Shown in pieces: positions 1-6,430 of a stretch of 12,089 nucleotides of DNA. Within the stretch, counting starts at the first letter, position 1; every line of letters starts with the position of its first letter. The notes beneath the pieces were generated by a model. It was not told the DNA's origin. It ran no database searches and was given only the letters and a program-made list of their open reading frames with translations. The DNA comes from Dehalococcoidia bacterium UBA1123 (lineage in GTDB: Bacteria; Chloroflexota; Dehalococcoidia; Lucifugimonadales; UBA1123), in assembly GCA_002313895.1 (NCBI GenBank), contig DCAW01000120.1, positions 1 through 12,089 on the forward strand, given 5' to 3'. Made by a program: the position numbers and the translations under genes.

Positions 1-2
1 TG

Positions 3-30
3 AAAAACTCGCCGACCGCTGAGCGAACTG
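3..30 (-). terminator. possible weak intrinsic terminator downstream of the first hydrolase
   Basis: On the minus strand a short stem (TCGC paired with GCGA around a ten-base loop, extendable by G-T pairs) is followed directly by GAG and a run of five T (positions 7 to 3). It lies about 60 bases past the stop of the hydrolase gene at 92. The stem is short and the window ends here, so this is a weak call. Nothing else is visible in positions 1-91. Confidence 0.25.
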
Positions 31-91
31 CGGGAGCCTTATTCTAGGCCTGACAGTCGCCAACTCTCGTGACGCCCAATGGAATTATACG

Positions 92-925
92 TCACTCAGA
101 CAAAAACTCCAGCGCAATTCTATTGAATTCTGAAGGACGCTCCAACTGTGCCATATGGCCACAGGCAGAAAACACATGCAAATCAACTCTACTGTTGTTT
201 CTGGCTGCTCGATACGCGTGCTTTGGAGGTATCACCTTATCTTCTGCGCCCCAGACGATCAGGATTGGCATTTCGAGACGGCCAATGTCTCTGGCACGGA
301 CATACTGTCGCTTTACGCCCAACAACGAAATAAAGTTTCGGATGATCTTTAGAACGGCTTTGCGTCCACCCGGCAGGCTGTTGGTGCGTCGAAGTTCCGC
401 GACTAGCTCTTTTGTTGCAAGGCTCTTGTCGAAGAACGCCTTTTGAAGCATAAATTCGGTGCTGTCCACGGAACCGTTGGTCACAATCTCGCCAATCACT
501 GGCAGGCTGGGCAGTCGAAGCCAAATGGACACCTCACGACCCAGCGACCCGCTGCTCACAAGAGCCAGTTTAGATACTATCTCGGGGTGCGCCAGCGCTG
601 TCATCAGGGCCAATCCGCCGCCCAACGAGTTGCCCACCAACGCGATCTTCCCAACGCCCAGAAACTCCACGAACTTGCGAATATACTCGACCGTTGACTC
701 AGCATCGTACTCGATATCGGGTTTGTCCGTGTCGCCGTGACCAGGGAGGTCTATGACGTACACCTTGAACCGTTGGGCCAGGGCAGCGACGTTCTCTCGC
801 CACACGACCATCGAAGCGCCCAGTCCGTGAACGAGCAAAACCGGACTGCCCTCGCCCGCCACCACGTAATGGGTGTTGACGCCGTCGATATCAACGAACT
901 TGGACTCTCCAACGTTAGCTAGCAT
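92..925 (-). CDS. alpha/beta hydrolase (277 aa)
   Basis: This is a cytoplasmic alpha/beta-fold hydrolase of the MhpC/BphD-like group; no signal peptide or membrane segment is visible. The N-terminus has the family strand DIDGVNTHYVVAGEG. The oxyanion-hole motif HGLG is at residues 33-36. The nucleophile elbow GNSLGG places the catalytic Ser at residue 100, the acid is Asp229 in VWGAEDKVIP, and the base is His257 in ACGHMAQLERP. The cap region, roughly residues 130-210, is where substrate preference would lie and is not diagnostic. The length is normal for the family. The ATG at 925 has only a weak GAG upstream, but it sits just ahead of the conserved first strand and no better start is visible. 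It follows the Clp gene on the same strand, after a strong terminator and a 217-base gap, so it is probably transcribed separately. Possible activities include esterase, C-C hydrolase or lactonase; the substrate is unknown. Confidence 0.9.
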   Translation of the reverse strand: MLANVGESKFVDIDGVNTHYVVAGEGSPVLLVHGLGASMVVWRENVAALAQRFKVYVIDLPGHGDTDKPDIEYDAESTVEYIRKFVEFLGVGKIALVGNSLGGGLALMTALAHPEIVSKLALVSSGSLGREVSIWLRLPSLPVIGEIVTNGSVDSTEFMLQKAFFDKSLATKELVAELRRTNSLPGGRKAVLKIIRNFISLLGVKRQYVRARDIGRLEMPILIVWGAEDKVIPPKHAYRAARNNSRVDLHVFSACGHMAQLERPSEFNRIALEFLSE

Positions 926-963
926 ATATTAACTCGTGCATGTCTCATAACAACCAACCCAGG

Positions 964-1076
964 TTTCCAGTCGTCAATGGCCGGTAGAATCAACGTCTCT
1001 TCGGCGGCATGAATGAATATCTGCTTCAAGCTCTTCTACGTTTCTGACTATCAGAATATCAGCCAACGACTGGAAA
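964..1076. repeat. nested inverted repeats, possible structured element
   Basis: TTTCCAGTCGT at 964-974 is the exact reverse complement of ACGACTGGAAA at 1066-1076. Inside it GTAGAA (984-989) can pair with TTCTAC (1034-1039), and TTCTGA-CTA-TCAGAA (1042-1056) is a perfect 6-base stem with a 3-base loop. The three pairings are compatible with each other, as in a three-way junction. It could be a folded leader of the hydrolase mRNA, a small mobile-repeat remnant, or chance. Confidence 0.4.
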
Positions 1077-1078
1077 TG

Positions 1079-1114
1079 AAAAGACGAGAGTCCCGGATGA
1101 TCGGAACTCTCGTC
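1079..1114 (-). terminator. strong Rho-independent terminator of the Clp gene
   Basis: Positions 1083-1095 pair with 1102-1114 to give a 13-base stem with one internal mismatch and the six-base loop GATGAT (plus strand). Reading the minus strand, the stem is followed immediately by TTTT (1082-1079). It lies 28 bases past the Clp stop codon and has the right orientation for that gene. Confidence 0.85.
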
Positions 1115-1142
1115 AATGTCAGTCGAGACCTAGTTGCAGATC

Positions 1143-3590
1143 TTACACCAAAAGCGCCTCAAACGGAGATTCCGTTTTGTTAAACATCAGGCCGTCGTCG
1201 CCAGCGTCGGCGATTATGTGACTGCCTTCTGAGAACTCCTGGGCCAGAATGAGCTTGGACAACGGATTTTCGATGTGCCGCTGTATTGCCCTGCGAAGAG
1301 GACGCGCTCCGTACTGGCTGTCGTAACCCTCGTCGGCCAACCAGTCTTTGGCCGCCCCAGTAAGTTCGATTGTCACGCCATGCTCCTCAAGCCTTTCCCC
1401 GACTTCGACTATCATCAGATCCACGATCTCGTGAATTTGGTCTTTTGACAGCGCGTCGAAGACAATAATTTCGTCGATGCGGTTCAGGAACTCGGGCCTG
1501 AATGCCCGCTTCAACGCATCGTCGACGCTGGCCCTCAGACGCTTCGATTCCTCGCCATCGACGTCTCTCAAGAAACCTACAGGCTCCTTGTTCTCCAGTC
1601 CGGTGCCCAAGTTGGAGGTCATGATAATCAAGGTATTGCGGAAGTCCACCGTCCTGCCGTGGCCGTCGGTCAGTCGTCCGTCCTCCAAAATCTGGAGCAG
1701 GGCGTTGAACACGTCCGGGTGAGCCTTCTCGATTTCGTCGAACAGCACCACGCGGAAGGGGCGACGACGCACAGCCTCGGTTAGCTGTCCGCCTTCCTCG
1801 AATCCCACATATCCGGGAGGCGCTCCGATGAGCCTGGAAATCGTATGCTTCTCTTGGTATTCGGACATATCTATACGCACCATGTTCGACTCGTCATCGA
1901 ACAGATAGTCGGCTAACGACCGCGCAAGCTCGGTCTTGCCAACGCCGGTCGGCCCCAGGAATATGAAGCTCCCAATGGGACGCTTCGGGTCCTTCAGGCT
2001 GGCCCTGGCGCGACGCACCGCGTCGGACACGGCCACGATTGCCGCCTCCTGACCGATCACGCGATCATGCAGCCGTTCTTCCATGTGCAGCAGCTTTTCA
2101 GCTTCGCTCTCCAGCAGTCGGTCGACGGGGATGCCTGTCCAGGTGGCGATCAGACTGCCTATACTTTCGGATGTGACCTCGGTTTCTCCGGCGTTGCCAG
2201 TCGAATCCGCGCAGGCCTGTTCATATTCGAACTGCATCCGCAGACGCTCGGAGCGTAACTCGGCTGCCTGTTCGTAGTCCGCCCGCTGAGACGCAGAACG
2301 CTCCTCACTCTCCAGACGGTCCAACTCGGCCTCTTGCTCTCGAATCTCCTCGGAGGGCAACGCCTGTGCGTCCATCCTGAGCTTGCTTGCCGCCTCGTCG
2401 ATGAGGTCAACAGCCTTGTCCGGCAGGAGGCGGTCTGAGATGTAACGCTGACTCAGGCGCACCGCCGACTCTAAGGCATCGTCCAGGATTTTCACATTGT
2501 GGTGGGCCTCGTACTTGGGCCGCAAAGCCTTGAGCATGTCCACGGCTATTTCAGTATCCGGCTCCTCTACCAGAATCGGCTGGAACCTGCGCTCCAGCGC
2601 CGCGTCCTTCTCAATATATCGGCGGTACTCGTCCTCGGTAGTGGCTCCCAGGCACTGAAGCTCGCCCCTGGAAAGGGCAGGCTTCATCAGGTTGGAGGCG
2701 TCGATAGCCCCTTCAGCAGCGCCCGCGCCGACCACGGTATGTATCTCGTCAATGAACAGGATTATCTCGCCCTGAGCCTGTTTGATCTCGTCCATCACGG
2801 CCTTGAGACGCTCTTCGAACTCGCCACGGAACTTGGCGCCCGCAACCAGCGATCCCATGTCCAGAGCCAACAGCCTGCGGCCCGCCAACTCTTCGGGCAC
2901 GTTTCCGCCAACAATGGCCTGGGCCAACCCTTCAGCAATGGCAGTCTTGCCAACGCCGGCCCCGCCGATCATGACAGGGTTGTTCTTGGTGCGACGGATC
3001 AGAGTCTGCATGGCGCGGGCGACTTCCATTTCGCGCCCGACCACCGGGTCCAGCTTCCCGTCCCTGGCGAGTTGGGTCAGATCGATGCTGAAGCGCTCCA
3101 GCGAGCGGTACCGGTTCTCGGCACTAGGATTGTCCAAACGGTGGTCGCCTCTGATTTTCTGGAGGGCCTGATAGACCCGCTCGGTGTCGACGTTGTGCTG
3201 CTTCAGAACCTCGGCCACCCCGCCCTGCTCTTCCTGAGTGAGGGCGATAAATAGATGCTCGGTGCCGATGAAATCGTCGCCGAGCCGGTCTGCTTCAACC
3301 TTCGAGCGGTTCAGCAGCGCTTCGACCCTGGGAGTCACAAATATCTGGTTGGTCTGGGACGCCACCTTAGGCGCCTTACCAAGAATTGCGGTGAGTCTGG
3401 TTTTGATCGCGTCCACGTAGACGCCCATCTCAGTCATAATGTCGATTGCAACGCCCTTGTCCTGATCCAGAAGCGCCATTAAAATGTGTTCAGAGTCCCA
3501 CTGGCTATGCTGTAGTTGACGCAAGATTTCCTGAGAAGCTCCTATGGCCTCTCGCGCCTGTTCCGTGAAGTTTTCTGGCCTTAATACCAT
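1143..3590 (-). CDS. clpC: Clp-family AAA+ unfoldase, ClpC-type with ClpB-like domains (815 aa)
   Basis: This is a two-AAA+-domain protein-unfolding ATPase of the cytoplasm. Residues count from the ATG at 3590. The Clp N domain spans about 4-147. Domain 1 has Walker A GGAGVGKT (209-216), the pore loop KFRG (253-256, Phe where Tyr is usual), Walker B ILFIDE (277-282) and paired arginine fingers (334-335). The middle region (418-456) is short and carries a UVR-like segment, ADYEQAAELR. Domain 2 has Walker A GPTGVGKT (546-553), pore loop GYVG (593-596), Walker B VVLFDE (614-619), a VGF tripeptide (671-673) and sensor-2 GARPLRR (761-767). The short middle region and VGF loop are ClpC/ClpA-like and suggest pairing with ClpP. 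Most of the ATPase sequence (GAGAAEGA, YIEKDAALERRFQP) reads as ClpB. The ATG at 3590 is preferred because it has AAGGTG eight bases upstream, begins at the family N-terminus, and the promoter excludes the ATG at 3662. Confidence 0.9.
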   Translation of the reverse strand: MVLRPENFTEQAREAIGASQEILRQLQHSQWDSEHILMALLDQDKGVAIDIMTEMGVYVDAIKTRLTAILGKAPKVASQTNQIFVTPRVEALLNRSKVEADRLGDDFIGTEHLFIALTQEEQGGVAEVLKQHNVDTERVYQALQKIRGDHRLDNPSAENRYRSLERFSIDLTQLARDGKLDPVVGREMEVARAMQTLIRRTKNNPVMIGGAGVGKTAIAEGLAQAIVGGNVPEELAGRRLLALDMGSLVAGAKFRGEFEERLKAVMDEIKQAQGEIILFIDEIHTVVGAGAAEGAIDASNLMKPALSRGELQCLGATTEDEYRRYIEKDAALERRFQPILVEEPDTEIAVDMLKALRPKYEAHHNVKILDDALESAVRLSQRYISDRLLPDKAVDLIDEAASKLRMDAQALPSEEIREQEAELDRLESEERSASQRADYEQAAELRSERLRMQFEYEQACADSTGNAGETEVTSESIGSLIATWTGIPVDRLLESEAEKLLHMEERLHDRVIGQEAAIVAVSDAVRRARASLKDPKRPIGSFIFLGPTGVGKTELARSLADYLFDDESNMVRIDMSEYQEKHTISRLIGAPPGYVGFEEGGQLTEAVRRRPFRVVLFDEIEKAHPDVFNALLQILEDGRLTDGHGRTVDFRNTLIIMTSNLGTGLENKEPVGFLRDVDGEESKRLRASVDDALKRAFRPEFLNRIDEIIVFDALSKDQIHEIVDLMIVEVGERLEEHGVTIELTGAAKDWLADEGYDSQYGARPLRRAIQRHIENPLSKLILAQEFSEGSHIIADAGDDGLMFNKTESPFEALLV

Positions 3591-3598
3591 CTCGTATT

Positions 3599-3604
3599 CA
3601 CCTT
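3599..3604 (-). promoter_or_regulatory. ribosome binding site deciding the Clp start
   Basis: Read on the minus strand, AAGGTG is separated by eight bases from the ATG at 3590. The upstream in-frame ATG at 3662 touches the -10 box and would fall ahead of the expected transcript start. This site therefore fixes the start of the 815-residue form. Confidence 0.75.
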
Positions 3605-3662
3605 GATCTATACGTTGAGGTCGCGACGCATTCTGTGTTAGCGACTGAATATTACTGCCCAT

Positions 3663-3691
3663 AGTATATCAGTAACATTGATACGTTGCAA
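3663..3691 (-). promoter_or_regulatory. sigma70-type promoter of the Clp gene
   Basis: On the minus strand TTGCAA (3691-3686, four of six consensus bases) is followed by a 17-base spacer and TATACT (3668-3663, five of six). Transcription should begin near 3656, which leaves a leader of about 66 bases before the ATG at 3590. Confidence 0.65.
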
Positions 3692-3697
3692 CTCAAG
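3677..3697. promoter_or_regulatory. HAIR-like (HspR-type) operator over the Clp -35 box
   Basis: The HAIR element bound by HspR is CTTGAGT-N7-ACTCAAG. Here the plus strand has ATTGATA (3677-3683), a 7-base spacer, then ACTCAAG (3691-3697). One half-site is perfect and the other keeps TTGA in register (four of seven), so TTGA and TCAA are placed symmetrically at the exact HAIR spacing. The element overlaps the -35 box at 3686-3691, the expected position for a repressor, and clpB is a classic HspR target in actinobacteria. No hspR gene is in the window. Confidence 0.45.
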
Positions 3698-3765
3698 TAT
3701 GGTCTTCACTTGACTTTGGATTTTCAAAGCGCCAAACTATGGCGAATCTCAATTTGATGAGGCCC

Positions 3766-3769
3766 GGAG
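3766..3769 (+). promoter_or_regulatory. ribosome binding site supporting a TTG start for the PHP gene
   Basis: GGAG lies eight bases before the TTG at 3778. The in-frame ATGs at 3739 and 3757 have no purine-rich site upstream. A TTGACT at 3710-3715 could be the -35 box of this gene, but the hexamer 17 bases on (CAAACT) is a poor -10. Confidence 0.55.
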
Positions 3770-3777
3770 AACCACGT

Positions 3778-4440
3778 TTGATAATAGACATCCACACACA
3801 CACGTTTCCAACATCGGTTGACAGTTTTATCACGGCGGACGAGTTGATAGAGGAGGCAAAGCGAATCGGCCTCGACGGCGTTTGCATAACCGACCACGAC
3901 GGGTTCTGGGATCACACCGAAGTCGACGACCTGTCCAAGCGACACGATTTTCTTGTAATCCCAGGTTGCGAAGTAACTACCGAAGATGGTCACTTGTTAG
4001 TTTATGGTCTCAAGAACTACATATTCGGGATGCACCGTGCGTCCTTTGTTCAGCGGCACGTTGAGCAAGAAGGCGGCGCGATGGTGGTCGCCCACCCCTA
4101 TCGACGCACCTATCGAAAGCAGGCTGACACAGACCAGGCAGCCTACTATGAGATGCTAGAGCGCGCATCTCGAAACACCATTTTCGACATTATCGACGGA
4201 GTGGAAGTGCTGAACAGCAGAGGCTCCGAAGAGGAAAACGCCTTCTCTTTTGAGATGGCGAAGTGGTTCGACCTTCCTGGCACAGGAGCCAGTGATGCCC
4301 ACCGCCTGGAAGACCTGGGAACCTTCGCAACTGAGTTTGAACGCGACATCACCGGACTGGATGACATGATCGAAGAATTGAAGTCCGGGCGGTTCAGTCC
4401 CATCGTACTTAGTAATCGAACTAGCGCTCACAAACACTGA
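3778..4440 (+). CDS. PHP-domain metal-dependent phosphohydrolase (220 aa)
   Basis: This is a small PHP-domain hydrolase, expected to bind a di- or trinuclear metal centre and cleave a phosphoester; it has no signal peptide. Counting from the TTG at 3778, the protein starts MIIDIHTHTF, a typical PHP N-terminus, with metal ligands His6 and His8. Further ligands are in ITDHDGF (Asp39, His40, Asp41), GCEVTTEDGH (Glu65, His72), VVAHPYRR (His106) and the C-terminal GASDAHRLEDLG (Asp173, His175). The stretch EVLNSRGSEEEN before that matches the PHP-associated C-terminal segment. There is no polymerase or tyrosine-recombinase fusion. The ATG at 3739 would add 13 residues but lacks a ribosome site. 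The gene is divergent from the Clp gene and 86 bases upstream of the ABC ATPase. Candidate substrates include nucleotides or histidinol-phosphate-like compounds; the sequence does not decide between them. Confidence 0.85.
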   Translation: MIIDIHTHTFPTSVDSFITADELIEEAKRIGLDGVCITDHDGFWDHTEVDDLSKRHDFLVIPGCEVTTEDGHLLVYGLKNYIFGMHRASFVQRHVEQEGGAMVVAHPYRRTYRKQADTDQAAYYEMLERASRNTIFDIIDGVEVLNSRGSEEENAFSFEMAKWFDLPGTGASDAHRLEDLGTFATEFERDITGLDDMIEELKSGRFSPIVLSNRTSAHKH

Positions 4441-4448
4441 GCGCTCAG
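4437..4448. repeat. 12-base perfect palindrome over the PHP stop codon
   Basis: CTGAGCGCTCAG is self-complementary and includes the TGA stop at 4438-4440. A further AGCC/GGCT pairing follows just downstream. There is no T run, so it is not called a terminator. The rest of the 86-base gap to the ABC gene shows nothing definite besides the ABC ribosome site. Confidence 0.4.
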
Positions 4449-4526
4449 CCAAACTCCTGGCTCAGGACCAATTGTCACCATATGAGACTGCCCATCAACC
4501 GTCCCACAGGTTGAGGAGAGGGCAAC

Positions 4527-5510
4527 ATGCCAGCCCTGCTTGAAATTGAAGACATCCACACTTATTTCTCTACGAACGAGGGAATAGTCAAAGCTGTCAA
4601 TGGCATCTCGCTGTCTCTCCACGAGAACCGAGTGTTAGGGATCGTGGGCGAAAGCGGCTCTGGGAAGACAATGACGGCGCTTTCCATTCTTCAATTAGTG
4701 CCCTTTCCGGGGGACGTGGTCAAAGGAAAGATCACCTACGATGGACAAGACCTTCTCAATATGCCTGTCTCCCAGCTTCGACGAATCCGGGGCAAAGAGA
4801 TTTCGCTGATTTTCCAGGACGCCGGCGCGGCCCTGAATCCGGTTATTTCAGTTGGCAAACAGGTCGAGGAATTGATGCTTGAGCATACCGATATGTCCAA
4901 ACGTCAGGCCAGGGCATTTGCAGCCGAACTGCTGTCGCAGATGGGCATTCCCGATGCAAACGAGATGCTGGACCGCTACCCTTTCCAGCTAAGCGGCGGC
5001 ATGGCCCAGCGCGTCCTGCTGGCAATCGGAGTCGCTCTGAAGCCTCGCATTCTGATCGCTGACGAGCCAACATCCAACCTGGATGTCACTCTGCAAGCCG
5101 AAATTCTCCACCGGCTCAGACGACTACGGGAGGAGAACGGCACCGCGATCATGCTGATCACCCACGACCTGGGTGTCATCGCACAGATGGCCGAGATGGT
5201 GGCGGTCATGTACGGCGGTTCAATCGTCGAATACGCGGACACTTTGACGCTGTACCGGCGACACATGCACCCCTACACCTGGGGACTGTTCCAAGCTCTG
5301 CCTAGGATTGACTCACCCGACCAATCCCTGAAGCCGCTGCCAGGCGCGCCTCCAATAATGCTGGACCCGCCCGATCAATGCCCGTTCCTGCACAGATGCC
5401 TGAAAGCCACAGCAGAGTGCCGCACCAGCCCTCGCCCCAAACTCCTGGAAGTCGAAGAGGGGCACCTGCTGGCCTGCTACAACCCTATGGAGCTTGAACA
5501 GCCGAGCTAG
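4527..5510 (+). CDS. oligopeptide/dipeptide ABC transporter ATPase, OppD/DppD-like (327 aa)
   Basis: This is a membrane-associated cytoplasmic nucleotide-binding subunit of a peptide/nickel-type importer. Walker A GESGSGKT is at residues 41-48, the Q-loop Gln at 97, the signature LSGGMAQR at 155-162, Walker B ILIADE at 175-180 and the switch His at 213 (ITHDLGV). The C-terminal oligopeptide-transporter extension is present (residues 235-320). It includes PGAPP and four cysteines (285, 291, 298, 317) in the pattern CPFLHRCLKATAEC...C, which in some DppD/OppD homologues binds a 4Fe-4S cluster. A strong GAGGAGAGG site precedes the ATG. The length is normal for the family. The odd point is the context. 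These ATPases normally sit with two permeases, a binding protein and often a second ATPase, and none is here; the neighbours are a PHP hydrolase and an SDR. Confidence 0.92.
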   Translation: MPALLEIEDIHTYFSTNEGIVKAVNGISLSLHENRVLGIVGESGSGKTMTALSILQLVPFPGDVVKGKITYDGQDLLNMPVSQLRRIRGKEISLIFQDAGAALNPVISVGKQVEELMLEHTDMSKRQARAFAAELLSQMGIPDANEMLDRYPFQLSGGMAQRVLLAIGVALKPRILIADEPTSNLDVTLQAEILHRLRRLREENGTAIMLITHDLGVIAQMAEMVAVMYGGSIVEYADTLTLYRRHMHPYTWGLFQALPRIDSPDQSLKPLPGAPPIMLDPPDQCPFLHRCLKATAECRTSPRPKLLEVEEGHLLACYNPMELEQPS

Positions 5511-5535
5511 GTTGTCAGGCGTTCAGGTGTCGGAT
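5510..5535 (+). repeat. copy 1 of a short dispersed intergenic repeat
   Basis: It begins GGTTGTCAGG and continues with TCAGGTGTCGGA. The first ten bases are identical to positions 9049-9058, and the remainder matches 9061-9073 closely. It starts within the stop codon of the ABC gene and lies in the leader of the SDR gene. A weaker relative is at 7294-7309 on the minus strand. Confidence 0.4.
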
Positions 5536-5578
5536 TAAGCGGTCCGGGTCAACCCCAGACTAAAGTGGAGAACTCACG

Positions 5579-6385
5579 ATGCTCTCTGATTTCAACCTGG
5601 AAGGCAAAACGGCGCTGGTGACCGGAGCGTCCAGCGGCATCGGGAAAGAGATCGCCCTCGTGCTTGCCGAGGCAGGCGCGGATGTGGCAGTCGCCGCTCG
5701 ACGGCTTGACCGCATCGAGGAGACCGCCGACGAGATCAGGGGGCTGGGCCGTCGCGCAGTCCCGATACAGGCCGACGTCTCCGACTCTCAGCAGGTTGAC
5801 GACATGGTGTCTCAGGCAACTGAATCGTTGGCCCGCATCGACATCCTGGTCAACAACGCCGGAATCTCCGGAGGCGGGCCACTCGTGCCTCTGCCCGACG
5901 GCGAAGCAAATTCGCAAACCTCTCGAAGGCTAGCCGACGATACTTGGCACAGGGTCATCGACACCAACTTGAGCAGTTGCATGTACGTCAACCGCGCCGT
6001 CGCGCCTCAGATGTTGGAGCGGCGTTCAGGCAAGATCATCAACATATCTTCCACGAGCGCCATCCTCGCCGAGCCTTACGGTTCGGCCTATCAGGTCAGC
6101 AAGGCCGGCATGAAGATGCTGACAAAAACGCTTGCCAATGAGTGGGGCCAGTTCAATATCAACGTAAATGCCATAGGTCCTGGATGGTTCGTAACCGAGA
6201 TGACAGACGACGGCCTGAACGTTCCAGGAAAGTACCAAGAAGCGGTATCAAACATCCCTCTGGGAAGACTGACCAACCTGCGAGACCTCGGGTTGCTGGC
6301 CGTCTACCTGGCCAGCCCGGCATCCGACTGGATGACCGGCCAGATCATCTACCTCGACGGCGGCGAGACTGCAATCTATAACTGA
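5579..6385 (+). CDS. SDR-family oxidoreductase, probably NADP-preferring (268 aa)
   Basis: This is a classical short-chain dehydrogenase/reductase, cytoplasmic and usually tetrameric, that interconverts an alcohol and a ketone. The cofactor motif TGASSGIG is at residues 15-22. Arg41 and Arg42 at the end of the second strand favour NADP(H). NNAG is at 92-95 and the catalytic set is Asn130, Ser158, Tyr171 and Lys175 (AYQVSKA). The PGWF...T segment at 201-206 and the C-terminal YLDGG are typical. Between NNAG and the catalytic Asn there are roughly 12 more residues than usual (about 103-118, rich in Ser, Arg and polar residues), possibly an enlarged loop near the active site. GGAG lies eight bases before the ATG. 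It follows the ABC ATPase by 68 bases and may be co-transcribed with it. It resembles gluconate-5-dehydrogenase/3-oxoacyl-reductase-type SDRs; the substrate is unknown. Confidence 0.9.
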   Translation: MLSDFNLEGKTALVTGASSGIGKEIALVLAEAGADVAVAARRLDRIEETADEIRGLGRRAVPIQADVSDSQQVDDMVSQATESLARIDILVNNAGISGGGPLVPLPDGEANSQTSRRLADDTWHRVIDTNLSSCMYVNRAVAPQMLERRSGKIINISSTSAILAEPYGSAYQVSKAGMKMLTKTLANEWGQFNINVNAIGPGWFVTEMTDDGLNVPGKYQEAVSNIPLGRLTNLRDLGLLAVYLASPASDWMTGQIIYLDGGETAIYN

Positions 6386-6395
6386 AAGTGAACGA

Positions 6396-6426
6396 ACGGC
6401 GGCATCATCTCATCCGTCGGTATTTT
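6396..6426 (+). terminator. possible intrinsic terminator at the convergent junction
   Basis: Positions 6396-6402 can pair with 6414-6421 (one bulge, one G-T pair) around an 11-base loop, followed by ATTTT. It sits 11 bases past the SDR stop and just before the converging HAD stop at 6431. The stem is imperfect, so confidence is low. Confidence 0.35.
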
Positions 6427-6430
6427 CAGA

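Larger units (their letters stand above)
926..1142. other. non-coding gap between the hydrolase and Clp genes
   Basis: No convincing reading frame lies in these 217 bases. The right part holds the Clp terminator. The rest holds an 11-base inverted repeat (964-974 with 1066-1076), an inner 6-base inverted repeat (GTAGAA at 984-989 with TTCTAC at 1034-1039) and a perfect small hairpin (1042-1056). The upstream region of the hydrolase gene must also be here, but no promoter matched well enough to call. Confidence 0.6.

Noticed and set aside
2499..3254. 251-codon plus-strand frame opposite the Clp gene
   Set aside because: It is entirely antisense to the conserved AAA+ domain 1 region, with no family resemblance.
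3591..3777. CIRCE (HrcA) operator upstream of the Clp gene
   Set aside because: No TTAGCACTC-N9-GAGTGCTAA-like sequence is present; the HAIR-like element fits better.
4437..4470. Terminator after the PHP gene
   Set aside because: A palindrome and a short stem exist, but no T run follows on either strand.
1143..5510. Defence or toxin system formed by the Clp ATPase, PHP hydrolase and ABC ATPase
   Set aside because: The PHP gene is divergent from the Clp gene and each protein is a standard housekeeping or transport type, with no defence partner domains nearby.
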